Assembly: GCA_029237695.1 (NCBI GenBank) | Contig: CM055271.1 | Coordinates: 32,422,462 to 32,486,461 of the forward strand | Origin: Conchocele bisecta | Taxonomy: Eukaryota; Mollusca; Bivalvia; Lucinida; Thyasiridae | Direction of reading: 5' to 3' | Length of the DNA stretch: 64,000 nt | Part shown: piece by piece, positions 1 to 8,153 of the stretch | Layout of the letters: each line of letters begins with the position of its first letter | How positions within the stretch are numbered: position 1 is the stretch's first letter | Made by a program: the position numbers and the translations under genes | Notes under the pieces: model-generated | What the model was told of the DNA's origin: nothing | Database searches by the model: none | What the model saw: only the letters and a program-made list of their open reading frames with translations

Positions 1-470
1 TGGTCTTTCTCAATACCCGTTCGGACTCCCTCAACCTCCAAACGGGCCTCTTCCCGAAATTCTGTTATGTTTCCATCTAGTTCAGTAAGTGATGCAGAGT
101 CCTCTGAGCGCAACACCCTATAAACCTCCGTAAGGGCCGCCTGGTGGTCTTCTCGGAGTCCCTCAACCCCCAACCGGGTCTCTTTTTGAAATTCTGTTAT
201 TTGTTCGCCTAGTTCAGTAAGTGCTGCTTCTCTGTTGAAAGAGTCTTCTGAGCGCAACACCCTATAAGCCTCCGTAAGGGCCGCCTGGTGGTCTTCTCGG
301 ACTTTATCAATACCCGTTCGGGCCTCTTTTCGAAATTCGGTTATTTTTTTCACCTAGTTCAGTAAGTGCTGCTTCTCTGTTGAGAGAGTCCTCTGAGCGC
401 AACACCCCATACGCCTCTGTAAGGGCCGCCTGGTGGTCTTCTCGGGCTTTCTCAACACCCCATAAGCCTC
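1..470. repeat. In-gene tandem repeat, 144-bp unit, about 3 copies
   Basis: Direct repeats about 144-145 bp apart, each holding gcgcaacaccctata and gtaagggccgcctggtggtc. The unit length is a multiple of three (48 codons), so copy-number change would keep the reading frame. One copy lacks a short segment encoding NREA (near 90). Confidence 0.85.
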
Positions 471-662
471 CTGGTCTATCGCAATAGCCGTTCGGACTGC
501 CTCAATTTTTCCCCGGGCCTCTTCCCCAACTTGTGCAGTCGCCGTCAGCACGTCTACTCTAAGCTGTGCTATACTCCTGTTAATCCCTTTTGTAGTTAAA
601 AAGTCGCTCTCTGTCGGGACGAATCCCCCTTCTGCCGGTTCCAAATTCTTTGAATCTGTCAC

Positions 663-676
663 CCAATCCCGATTGG
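663..676. repeat. CCAAT palindrome (CCAATCCCGATTGG)
   Basis: First member of the palindrome family found through the element. It lies at the 5' end of the repeat-protein gene and is translated in it. Confidence 0.8.
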
Positions 677-710
677 AATTGGAAGAACTACCTGGTCCGT
701 ATATACTCAT

Positions 711-766
711 AATAATTAATTTTAAGATAATTATAAAATTAAATTATAATATTGGGGCACCTATAC
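711..766. promoter_or_regulatory. AT-rich intergenic spacer, possible promoter
   Basis: A 56-bp, almost pure A/T spacer upstream of the minus-strand repeat-protein gene and downstream of the next minus-strand gene. It holds attaattttaagataatta, close to the 24-nt motif at 5521 and 6330. The promoter role is inferred. Confidence 0.35.
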
Positions 767-1450
767 TCAATTGGAAATTTCGAGAACGACCGAAATCGGG
801 TAATAGTTATTCAACTTTCTCGCTTGATCATCGAGAATAGAGACCGTAAATTCGTGGATGTGTCCCGTTTCCAAAACTTTCATCTCGGGGTGTGGGAAGT
901 CTAAGGTCACCGTCTCCCCAAAGAAACAGTCGCTGGCTTGCACGGTTTTCAGTAATGTGCTGGGGGATCCGTCTACCGTGTTGTACGATGTTTTCACCCG
1001 ATCCAAGTGCACCCCGAGAGTTTTCGTGAAGGCGAAGTCCACCGGGTTATCACCGACGTACTCACCCGGGGCAAACACTCTATTTGCGGAGTATGTCTCT
1101 CTAAAACCGAATTGAATACCCAACATCGGGGAGGTCATTATCTGGCTGTCTGGGCCGATGGTCATTGTTGCAAGTCCGGTAGCCTTCGATACTGTGAGGT
1201 TGACTATACCGTCAAGCTCTGAGGTAACAACATTTTTGAGCTGTCTAAAACTCCACAGTCCGTGAGGCAGCTTTACACCTACTTGTTGTCCATCCTTCAC
1301 ATAGTAAAACCCTTCGCACTTCCCAACATTCTGCCACCCAACCGTGAAGGTGATTGATCTGAGGCCTACCCGGCGTTTTCCGCAGCAGTTGTCGATTGAC
1401 TTTTGAATTTCACAACTCTCTTTTTGAACAATAGTGATAGTAGCAAACAT
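767..1450 (-). CDS. Beta-rich structural protein (penton/fibre-type, putative)
   Basis: An intact 227-residue frame. I place the start at the internal ATG 1448-1450, not at an ATG 30 bp upstream that lies inside the divergent neighbour. The sequence is beta-rich with few charges and many G/N/P turns, including APGEYVGDNPVDFAF and the closing segment PISVVLEISN. This suggests a jelly-roll-like virion protein of the kind encoded next to capsid genes in Polinton/adintovirus elements. No membrane segment or catalytic motif is visible. Its start is 14 bp from that of the divergent plus-strand gene, so the two probably share control sequence. It is one of the few large frames here without a lesion. 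Assignment as penton or fibre base is an inference. Confidence 0.5.
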   Translation of the reverse strand: MFATITIVQKESCEIQKSIDNCCGKRRVGLRSITFTVGWQNVGKCEGFYYVKDGQQVGVKLPHGLWSFRQLKNVVTSELDGIVNLTVSKATGLATMTIGPDSQIMTSPMLGIQFGFRETYSANRVFAPGEYVGDNPVDFAFTKTLGVHLDRVKTSYNTVDGSPSTLLKTVQASDCFFGETVTLDFPHPEMKVLETGHIHEFTVSILDDQARKLNNYYPISVVLEISN

Positions 1451-1464
1451 AATAATATCTTTCA

Positions 1465-2772
1465 ATGGATACCAAAGCATTTAGCTTCAATTCTAATGCA
1501 AAGTACGCGGTCGGAGGTAAATACACACAAAAAAACGTTGTGAACCCCCTTGTCCACCCAACTGTAACGGTTAGACCGGACAGTGGCTTTACCACCAACT
1601 TTCCCGACATCTTTGAACAATATAGGCTGCCCAAGATTACAACAATGGAGGCCGTAAACGGGTGGAAAGCAACACCGATGCAGTTTTGGCAGAACCAAAT
1701 AAATTTCGCTGTATGGTGCGCAACAGCCGGGTGTGGAGTTTCACATAAAGACCATCTGACATCCAAGAATGTCATGCTCCGAAGTGTCTACAACTTTCAT
1801 GCGTATTATACTATTAGGAGGATTCTCAAAGAACTAGGTATTTCACTACCTCAAGACGACGCCTGGGATCCCATTTCCAACGCATACGACCGTATGGCAT
1901 TTGAAAGACTGTGTAACGAATTTAACGTTTCAAAAGACGCGGACTGGAGACAGAAAGCATTTCCTACCAGCACCGGCCTCTGAGACGTTCTCATTCGGGG
2001 CCAGTCCGGGAATTGGACGCAGACTGATTTTAGACACGATCACTCCGGCGACCACATTGTCAGTCGGAACGCCGGGAATTTTGACCCCGCGACGATGACC
2101 TTCGGGCCGGAAGTGTCTGGAGGTCGGCACTGCGGCGTCTCATCCTGCATTTGGTTACCTCCGAAACGGGCTCACGTCGATTACATACAGCAGGCTGCTG
2201 AGGTTCAGGACGTGTGGGGTACATTTATGTTAGATAAGGGTCTAGGGTTCACGCAGGCCGGGGTTACTCGCCTCAACTACTCCATTCGCACGTACGTTTG
2301 GGCCATCCTCGGCGCACAGAAGCAAACTCGCAGTTCTATACTGTGCACGGGAACGGCGTTTGATGCACAAAAACAATTCTTGGCACTTGTAGAGGACGCC
2401 ATCTCAGCTAAGGTGGACCTGGAGAAGGCGATCCAGAATTATCAAGACGTTTTGCAGAATGGCAGCACCCCAGTAGACTACGTATTTGGAATAGGTCTTT
2501 ATATGGCGCCGAGCAATATGATACTACGAGACGACCCGGTTGACGGTTACAATAATCAGATCGTAATCGCCACCGTCAATCAAAAAATCGGTCACAACGG
2601 GAACGTGAACGCGGATATCATCAAACCCCCCACCAAGACGGTCATAAAAACCCCAAGCCAATCGCGATTGGATGCGCCTCACTCAACACAATCGGGATTG
2701 AAGTTGAACCCAGCACCCCCAATTCACGAATTGAGTCCCCCCAAGTCAATCGTCAATCGTCAACAGTGTTGA
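1465..2772 (+). pseudogene. Minor-capsid-type structural protein, interrupted by one in-frame TGA
   Basis: A single frame of about 435 codons from ATG 1465 to the stop ending at 2772, interrupted only by TGA 1981-1983 (codon 173). The frame stays open across the 111 bp to the next in-frame ATG at 2095, so the stop looks like a point change rather than a gene end. Segments such as PMQFWQNQINFAVWC and RLNYSIRTYVWAILGAQ recall a conserved structural protein of invertebrate Polintons/adintoviruses, usually regarded as virion-associated; which capsid position it holds is not certain. The C-terminal 50 residues are low-complexity and coded largely by the CCAAT palindromes at 2658 and 2689. A CGA-to-TGA change at a methylated CpG would explain the stop; programmed readthrough is less likely. 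Confidence 0.6.
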
Positions 2773-2805
2773 GGGAACAGGAGCGGAAACACCAATCGAG
2801 ATTGG
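2658..2805. repeat. Cluster of three CCAAT palindromes
   Basis: CCAATCGCGATTGG at 2658-2671, CAATCGGGATTG at 2689-2700 and CCAATCGAGATTGG at 2792-2805. The first two code for the C-terminal tail of the upstream gene. Between them and the next gene lies caacagtgttga (2761), a second palindrome type that recurs at 4051 and near 7249. Confidence 0.8.
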
Positions 2806-2866
2806 AAGCACAACACACGAGGAGGAGAAATTAGGGCTCGTCGTCGCCCGCGTGGCGATAGGACTA

Positions 2867-4206
2867 CTAGCGCTTTGGTTTTAGGAACTCTCTGGCGGAG
2901 AATAGTAGGAGACCGGCGATCGCCACGATTAAAGCCCAAGTGTTTTTCGTGAGCCATCCGACCGTTTTTGATAATATAGATAACAATTAGGAAACGATAC
3001 TTCCGATCAGTCTGGGTAGTGCGGCAGCCGCCTTTTCGGCTAATTTAGCCAGGAGACTGGCGAGGGCTTTTAGTTATTTTTTTACCCACTCCTTAGCTCC
3101 ACCGGATGATGGCGCGGGTGGTGGAGCGGGTGCCGCACCACCAGTGAAAGATAGAACTATGGTCGATATAGTCATGCCGATAGCAACGAGGATGCTTGCT
3201 TTCGTGACACCCTGCTCTCTAAACAGAGTGCGAAGACGCTCACCGAGTGTCGTGTCGTCGCGCAGAACCCTCGAGATTGTTTCGCGGATCCGACTTATTT
3301 GTGTGTGGAGAGCCTCACGGCAAGCCGATGCAGCCTGCAAGCGAGCTTCTCTTTCGTCCCGCAAAGACCGCACCGCAAAGACCGCAGTCGTTCGGTGATC
3401 CACTCGGTAGATTCTCTATCGCCACCGGCTTCCTCCAGTTTTCTTTCTTCTAGCGTGGTATGTTCATCCAGCGCCGAGAGTTTGGAGAGGTTAAGGACCA
3501 GTTCGCCCCGGACCGTTTGTAGAGCCTTATCGAGTCCACGGAGTTCGCGAAGAGGTAACGGTGGGTCATCGCTCGACCCTTGGTCGAGGTTGAGTATTTC
3601 GTTTTCGCTGAACGTGGTCTCCATCGTGTTAATAGCGTCGGTGGCTACTTGAGGGACCTCGCTGAGCTCGACCGTTTCTATCGCGGAGGCCGTCTTCGCC
3701 ATCGTTTCGTCGGTAGACTGTAGGGCCTCTACAGCACGTGCGGGAATAATTTTTTTACCCCTCTTCCAATCTGGGAATCCGAGTTCGTTCCTTATGATTT
3801 GGCCACCGTCCGGGTTTCCGGCAATGGTGATCAGCGCTAGGGGTTTACCGGTCCTCGTGTTGACTATTGGGAGATTTGATACCACTTTTAGTTGCAATCT
3901 ACCGTTCAGATCAAATTTGAACTTGGTGTAGTCGCGACCGACAGAGGGGACCAGACCTTTTTCTGCCAAACTGTTGTAGTAGTCGTTTACAGCTCCCTCG
4001 AGTAATTTCCGACTTTGACTAGTGGTAGCGCCACCACCTGTTTCCCCCCTCAACACTGTTGAACGTGATTGGATTGGAACTGGAGTCTCTATGAAGGGTG
4101 TTTCGCCATCGTCGGCGAGTAAATCATCGAAGTCATCATCATCGATGTCATCATTTCGGACATCGTCTCTGCCGATTTCATCCATGTCAACATCGTAATC
4201 AGCCAT
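2867..4206 (-). pseudogene. Acidic/helical virion-type protein with hydrophobic C-terminus, broken
   Basis: ATG at 4204-4206 opens a 303-codon frame with a very acidic start (MADYDVDMDEIGRDD), a mixed middle and a helical, charged second half. Near 3395 the frame slips; the overlapping frame to 3074 continues the helical part (DDTTLGERLRTLFREQ) and adds a hydrophobic segment (ASILVAIGMTISTIVLSF). That frame stays open past TAA 3074-3076 and TAA 2987-2989, adds an Ala/Leu helix and a second hydrophobic segment (WALIVAIAGLLLF), and ends at TAG 2867-2869. Long proteins with this plan occur between the capsid genes of invertebrate Polintons/adintoviruses; their role is not established, and a membrane or core function is an inference. 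It is transcribed against both neighbouring capsid genes. Confidence 0.55.
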
Positions 4207-4259
4207 ATTAATTATGTATTAAAGACAAAACCATACGAGTTTAATAGATTCACTAAATT

Positions 4260-5501
4260 ATGTCTTCGAGTCAATACGGTCGCAAACTCCATACCGCAGA
4301 CTGCGTGAGCCCCTCGGGGCAAAAGGCGTGAGACAGAGCGTCGTTATTACGAACAACCCATCGACGATCGACCAGAACCAGCAGCTGTTAGTCCGCTTCC
4401 CCAACCTAGGGGCTAACGACGTCATTGTGCCGGGTACTGTTCGCCTCGCTTTCACTATTTCGCTGACGTCGACGGACGTGGACCGAACCGTCGTTCAGAA
4501 CCTGGGTCGCGCCATCGTCAAGAAGACCATGATAAAGATTTCTGGTAATGAGGTGATGTCGATCGACGACAGCGACGTCTACCATTGTTATCAGGACCTG
4601 TGGAAGACGGCGCAAGAGCGCGAAAACGCGGTCTATCAGGGTATTGACACCAGCAAAAATAAGAACGTAACCAAACTTAGAATCGGGGCTGGTAACAAGG
4701 CAGATAACAACGCGAGTGACAACGCGATCGCGGCCGCTTACGGCAACCGCTTCTACATCCCGCTCGACTTTGAGTTGCTGGAGTCACATGCCCTACTATC
4801 AGAGTGCTTTGGCTGACCGCCTCGAATACGAACTAACGTTCAACGACTACGGCCGAGTTCTCATAGCCACCGACATGGCATCGACCTATACGATCGATAA
4901 TGTTTCGTTGGAGTACGACATGGTCACGATGCCCGAACTCGCGTGATTAATCAGATCCCAGTACGCTGGGCGCGTTGTCATACTTTACGACCGAGTTCTT
5001 CGTCACCGTAAGATGACGAAAGACAAAAGCGACAACGTACCCGCCCGCTCGATGAAAGGTATACTGATGCTGTTCGAGGAGGGTCGGTTCACGCTCGGTG
5101 CTAGAAAAACCGACAAATTCTATAACCCCAAAATCACAAAGGTCGAGGTGACGATCGAGGGAGTCCCCAATCAACTCTACAGCGCGGGTCTTTGCGCGCA
5201 CCATCCGTGGAACGAAGTCAGAAAGCAGTTTGCTTCCGGATCTAAGCGCTCCCCTGAGGTTGCCGCGGTCTTCCTCGCGGAGTTCCTGACTACCAAATAC
5301 GCGTTATGGCTAGACATGCGAGCCAGCGACGACGACCAAATGCACGGTAGCGGACACCAAGTTGAGAACGCTAGCGAGGGTGTGACGATCCAGATAACCA
5401 AAGAGGCGGATGGAAATGGTCCATTGAACGTGTACTTATATATAATTACAGACGCACAACTCAACATCGAAGATGGTCGATACGTCTCAGCACTCTACTA
5501 A
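4260..5501 (+). pseudogene. Major capsid protein (double jelly-roll, hexon-like), frameshifted
   Basis: The shell protein of the virion. The start ATG 4260-4262 lies downstream of an AT-rich spacer. The frame slips after about 22 codons (near 4325, beside GGGG and AAAA runs), slips back near 4787, and is cut by TGA 4944-4946. From there it is open to TAA 5499-5501, about 414 codons in all. The block FYIPLDFELLESH followed by RLEYELTFNDYGRV and SLEYDMVTMPELA matches the end of the first jelly roll in double-jelly-roll capsid proteins of nucleocytoplasmic viruses and Polintons; the C-terminal GEFLTTKYALWLD-type region and NIEDGRYVSALY close the second. Some residues near 5035 may be missing. 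The end overlaps the ATPase start by 29 bp. Three lesions make it inactive as read. Confidence 0.75.
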
Positions 5502-6153
5502 ATCTAACGATTTATTATTAATTAATTTTAAGAAAATTAGCAATCAATCTAACCCAATTAAAATTGATGTTTGTCATGCCCACTCTGCCATAATATGTGG
5601 GCAGACAGGATGTGGAAAAACGGTTTTCATCCTCGACTTACTCGAGGGTCCTACCGCGATGCCTTTCATCACATTGTGTCCCACTGTGCGACACAACGAG
5701 ACTTATCAGCGGCGCCAGTGGATATGGACCGACCCTGAGGTATACGTTATTGACCCCGGCGACAGACTTCACGATTGGCTGCGTGGCTTATACCAAAGAT
5801 TCCAGGGTGAGCCCACCCTATACATGATTGACGACTGCTCGGCCAAGGCGGCGATGACTAAAAAGAAGGACATGCTCTCCGAGCTCGCATTTTCTGGCAG
5901 CCATGCGAGGCAAAGCGTATGGATCTCCACTCAAAAGTAAAACGCCGTCCTCAAGGATCTGCGTGAGCAAACGAAATGGGTCGCCCTCTTTCACTGCAAG
6001 GACCGAGACTCATTCGATGACTGTCTTCGAGAGAACGACGTTATCCCAACGCGTGAGGAGCGCCTGGAGGTTCGACAGATACTTTCGGAAACTAAGCACG
6101 CCAAGATTCTGCTAAAGACCGATCAACCAACTGCTTACGAAGTTATCAATTAA
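5473..6153 (+). pseudogene. Genome-packaging ATPase (A32/FtsK-HerA type), one in-frame TAA
   Basis: A motor that would use ATP to move viral DNA into capsids. The 226-codon frame shows Walker A GQTGCGKT at residues 43-50, a sensor-like phrase LCPTVRHNETY near 68-78, Walker B LYMIDD at 116-121 and a C-terminal RQSVWISTQ segment typical of the family. Stop TAA 5938-5940 (codon 156) interrupts it just after that segment; the frame is then open for 70 more codons to TAA 6151-6153, giving the usual size for Polinton ATPases. The proposed start overlaps the capsid gene end by 29 bp, and the first 30 residues include the 24-nt AT-rich repeat, so the true start might lie further in. Confidence 0.8.
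5521..5544. promoter_or_regulatory. 24-nt AT-rich direct repeat, copy 1
   Basis: Identical over 24 nt to 6330-6353; core attttaagaaaattagcaat. This copy lies within the first codons of the proposed ATPase frame. It may be a promoter-like element; the function is inferred from its repetition only. Confidence 0.4.
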
Positions 6154-6329
6154 ATTAGCAATTGCTGAACAATGCTGAGCAATTGTTGAACACATGCTGA
6201 ACAATGGTTAACAATGTTAACAATTTGGTGCTCCGCTGCGAGCTTTGTTGCGAGCATAACGGTGATCATAAGTATCGGGTGGTGCGCTTGGCAATATGTT
6301 AGACTTATGAGACTTGTCAGAATAGTTAA
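6154..6329. other. Intergenic run of small palindromes; possible membrane-peptide ORF
   Basis: 6154-6225 is a chain of imperfect palindromes built on caat/ttg and tgaacaatg words (gcaattgctgaacaatgctg, then gttaacaatgttaac). From ATG 6214 a frame codes for a hydrophobic segment (FVASITVIISIGWCAW) followed by a basic stretch, and it runs without a stop into the next gene. It may be a separate small membrane protein that lost its stop, or an N-terminal extension. Confidence 0.35.
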
Positions 6330-6353
6330 ATTAATTTTAAGAAAATTAGCAAT
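6330..6353. promoter_or_regulatory. 24-nt AT-rich direct repeat, copy 2
   Basis: Perfect second copy of the 24-nt repeat at 5521-5544, ending directly at ATG 6354. Its position against a start codon supports a promoter or leader role and supports choosing 6354 as the start. Confidence 0.45.
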
Positions 6354-7029
6354 AATGAACTGCGACGAACTTCTCGATCAGCTAATGGAAGAAACCTCAA
6401 CTCCGTTGAACCCCAACACCAATCGCGAATTGGAAGAGCAATCGGGTTCAACTTCAACTCCAACGGCGGTTGGTATTGGGTTGAGTGCAACACCTGCCGA
6501 TACGAATGAAAATGCGGCGAGACGCGAGCGGCTAGCTGCGCTGGCTTGTTGGGGGGAGGGGACCAAATCGGAGCATTATATCGGTAGGCGTCTCTCAGTT
6601 TGTCAGGTGGATAAGATGTCAGATGCGGAGATCGATAAAATGTATGCGCGATACGAATCCGAATTGGGAGTAGAGATGACAAAAACGCTTGGATCGGCGG
6701 CTATTCATTTGTACGCTACCACCGTTAGTATACGTCTCCCTATACCAAACACCGCGGGGTTGATTCACGATCTAGAGACTGACCCTTTTATAGGACACAC
6801 TCTTAGAACGGCATGCTGCTCAATTTATCACAAGTTTGGAATGTACTTAGCTCCGCTGACAACCGCGTTGACCACGGGTAAACACTGTCAATTTGGACAT
6901 ATGTGCCCACGAACTATAAGCCCTAATATTATAAATGATGATACAAGACACACCTGCGAGAGTGACGGAACCCTCAACCCAATACCAACCGCCGTTGGAG
7001 TTGGAGTTGAACCCGATTGCAGGATATAA
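6354..7029 (+). CDS. Polinton/adintovirus conserved protein of unknown function
   Basis: An intact frame of 224 codons from ATG 6354, which directly follows the 24-nt AT-rich repeat; the same frame extends to ATG 6214 with a hydrophobic N-terminus, so the start is uncertain. The N-terminal 60 residues and the last 20 are low-complexity and partly coded by the palindromic repeats (the 31-nt arms at 6455 and 6973). The middle holds a globular block with MSDAEIDKMYARYE, then TDPFIGHTL and FGMYLAPLTTALTT, a pattern I associate with invertebrate Polinton-type elements, role unknown. There is no clear protease triad and no nucleotide-binding motif. It is flanked by the ATPase and a small membrane-protein gene on the same strand, which suggests a virion or assembly role. 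Confidence 0.5.
6419..6433. repeat. CCAAT palindrome variant (CCAATCGCGAATTGG)
   Basis: Family member with one extra A, inside coding sequence. A half-unit caatcgggtt follows at 6439. Confidence 0.7.
6455..7003. repeat. 31-nt perfect inverted repeat bracketing one gene
   Basis: 6455-6485 and 6973-7003 are exact reverse complements over 31 nt (arm core ccaataccaaccgccgttgg). The arms sit in the N-terminal and C-terminal low-complexity tails of the same frame, and both orientations are open: one reads as a STPTAVGIGL-like peptide, the other NPIPTAVGVGV. Confidence 0.85.
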
Positions 7030-7449
7030 AAACCCAAAAAGACAGGCAGCTGGGCGGGCAGCGGCTGCCGCCCGAAAAGTTAAACAAGATAAAATACTCT
7101 CCGAGCTTCGAGAGGCCAAATGGTCGTTGCAATCCCCGATTGCTGTTGAAACAGTAAAACACCCGGTGGCAGCTGTTTCTCCCCCAATCGCGATTGGATT
7201 GAAACAGGAAGAGCAATCCCCGATGTAGCTCCTACCCCCTATTACCTCAACATTGTTGAACCTTATTGGAAGATCGTCCCGTGGGTTGTTGGTGGTGGTC
7301 TGGTAGTTGTGGGCACCCTGTGTGTGCTGAAATACCAATCCAGATTGGAAAAACAACCAGCTACGGTTCCGAAGAAAGTTACGAAACACCAATCGCGATT
7401 GGATGCACCCCATTTAAACATTGATCGCGATCCCTTTTATATGCAATAA
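6935..7449 (+). pseudogene. Small basic protein with one membrane segment, frameshifted
   Basis: ATG 6935 opens a frame with a basic Lys/Arg/Ala-rich block (KNPKRQAAGRAAAAARK) and a charged helix (KILSELREAKWSL). It closes at TAG 7226-7228. The +2 frame, open from 7150, continues with a proline-rich stretch, PYYLNIVEPYWKIVPW, a single hydrophobic segment (VVGGGLVVVGTLCVL) and a basic tail, ending at TAA 7447-7449. I read this as one gene with a frameshift near 7190-7220, exactly where two palindromic repeats lie. The KNP-R-AAG block recalls small basic proteins of Polinton-type elements, but their role is not known. The start overlaps the end of the preceding frame by 95 bp. Confidence 0.45.
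7130..7402. repeat. Cluster of four CCAAT palindromes
   Basis: CAATCCCCGATTG 7130-7142, CCAATCGCGATTGG 7184-7197, CCAATCCAGATTGG 7335-7348 and CCAATCGCGATTGG 7389-7402, with a half-unit at 7214-7224. This is the densest part of the family in the window. All four lie in coding sequence of the small basic/membrane gene. Confidence 0.85.
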
Positions 7450-7467
7450 TTATTATAATTATCAACA

Positions 7468-7701
7468 ATGGCTGAACAAGATGGTAAAATGATAGTGAAT
7501 GCGCTTTATCACGCCTTGGTGATATCGGGTTTCAGTATCGGGTTTGCTCGACTATTTAAGACGGCCCTAGGAGGGTCCGCTCCCAAATTGGACTTTACTG
7601 TGAGAGACGTAGGGCTCGCGACCTTAGATGTAGCGGCCGCAGTTTGGACCCGAGATTATCTAATTAAAGTTGGAATTCTACCTGTTAATATATGGAAATA
7701 A
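7468..7701 (+). CDS. Small hydrophobic protein (77 aa)
   Basis: Intact. It begins at ATG 7468 after an A/T-rich spacer. It has a hydrophobic stretch near residues 12-30 (ALYHALVISGFSIGFARLF) and an amphipathic second half with DVAAAVW. Small membrane proteins of this type lie beside the capsid genes of Polinton/adintovirus elements; the function is unknown. Its stop is directly followed by the ATG of the next gene (taaatg), so the two are probably on one transcript. Confidence 0.55.
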   Translation: MAEQDGKMIVNALYHALVISGFSIGFARLFKTALGGSAPKLDFTVRDVGLATLDVAAAVWTRDYLIKVGILPVNIWK

Positions 7702-8133
7702 ATGGCTTCAATCGCAGTAATAGTAGGTGGTGCGCTTGTAAACGCATTTGCGTTCAGCGGTAGCAACTTTATATTCTCGAAAATGAGAAGCTCGAACGTG
7801 GATGAGGAGCGCAAGCGTCACGATTTAGCTGTAGAACAACTCAATAGCGCAAAGGAAGCATGTTCGAAAAAACGAACCGCCCATCTGGACTGGGTCAACG
7901 AAGAGCTTCGCCGCGAAAATCACGCCACTCAAACTTTCCAGAACGTTGAAGAAGCCAACCGCGAGTACGCGCTGGCATATCCACAGAAAAGTCTCATGCC
8001 GCTGGATCGCGAGCCCCAACTTTCAGATTTCTATGTACCGTCAGAGTCCCAAAAATACCGCGAGATCGCGTTCATCGTCGTGGGAATGGGTGTGGTGGGT
8101 CTCGTCAGCTACTATATATTCAATCGAGATTGA
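7702..8133 (+). CDS. Membrane protein with coiled-coil middle (143 aa)
   Basis: Intact. A hydrophobic N-terminus (residues 3-20, SIAVIVGGALVNAFAF) and a hydrophobic C-terminus (residues 121-138, IAFIVVGMGVVGLVSYY) flank a highly charged helical middle rich in E, K and R (EERKRHDLAVEQLNSAKE). The plan suggests a small virion or membrane-remodelling protein; no named family is certain. It begins on the base after the previous gene's stop, and the CCAAT palindrome at 8121-8132 codes for its last residues. Confidence 0.55.
   Translation: MASIAVIVGGALVNAFAFSGSNFIFSKMRSSNVDEERKRHDLAVEQLNSAKEACSKKRTAHLDWVNEELRRENHATQTFQNVEEANREYALAYPQKSLMPLDREPQLSDFYVPSESQKYREIAFIVVGMGVVGLVSYYIFNRD
8121..8132. repeat. 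CCAAT palindrome variant (CAATCGAGATTG)
   Basis: Last member of the family I see. It overlaps the stop region of the 143-aa gene. I found no further copies in the polymerase half. Confidence 0.7.
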
Positions 8134-8153
8134 AATAAGCAATAATTATTTTA

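Larger units (their letters stand above)
1..710 (-). pseudogene. Coiled-coil repeat protein, fibre-like, partial (runs off left edge)
   Basis: I do not recognise a named family. The minus-strand frame opens at ATG 708-710 and its N-terminus (about 70 residues) is non-repetitive. It then enters 48-residue repeats rich in E, A, L and R; the phrase REDHQAALTEAYRVLRSED recurs with a 144-145 bp period (the DNA word taagggccgcc sits at 131, 275 and 420). Heptad-like spacing suggests a long alpha-helical coiled coil, as in fibre shafts. The frame breaks near 445 and again at the T7 run at 345-351, but the other frames carry the same repeat, so it is one gene with frameshifts. It lies beside the beta-rich structural gene on the same strand, which fits a virion appendage. 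The function is inferred from architecture and position only. Confidence 0.5.

Noticed and set aside
1410..1775. 121-codon minus-strand ORF
   Set aside because: Shadow of the plus-strand structural gene starting at 1465.
1981..4946. Programmed stop-codon recoding (TGA read as amino acid) in viral genes
   Set aside because: TAA and TAG also interrupt sister genes, and frameshifts co-occur; decay or sequence error is simpler.
6847..7413. 188-codon minus-strand ORF
   Set aside because: Antisense to two plus-strand genes. The palindromic repeats read open in both directions, which inflates antisense ORFs here.
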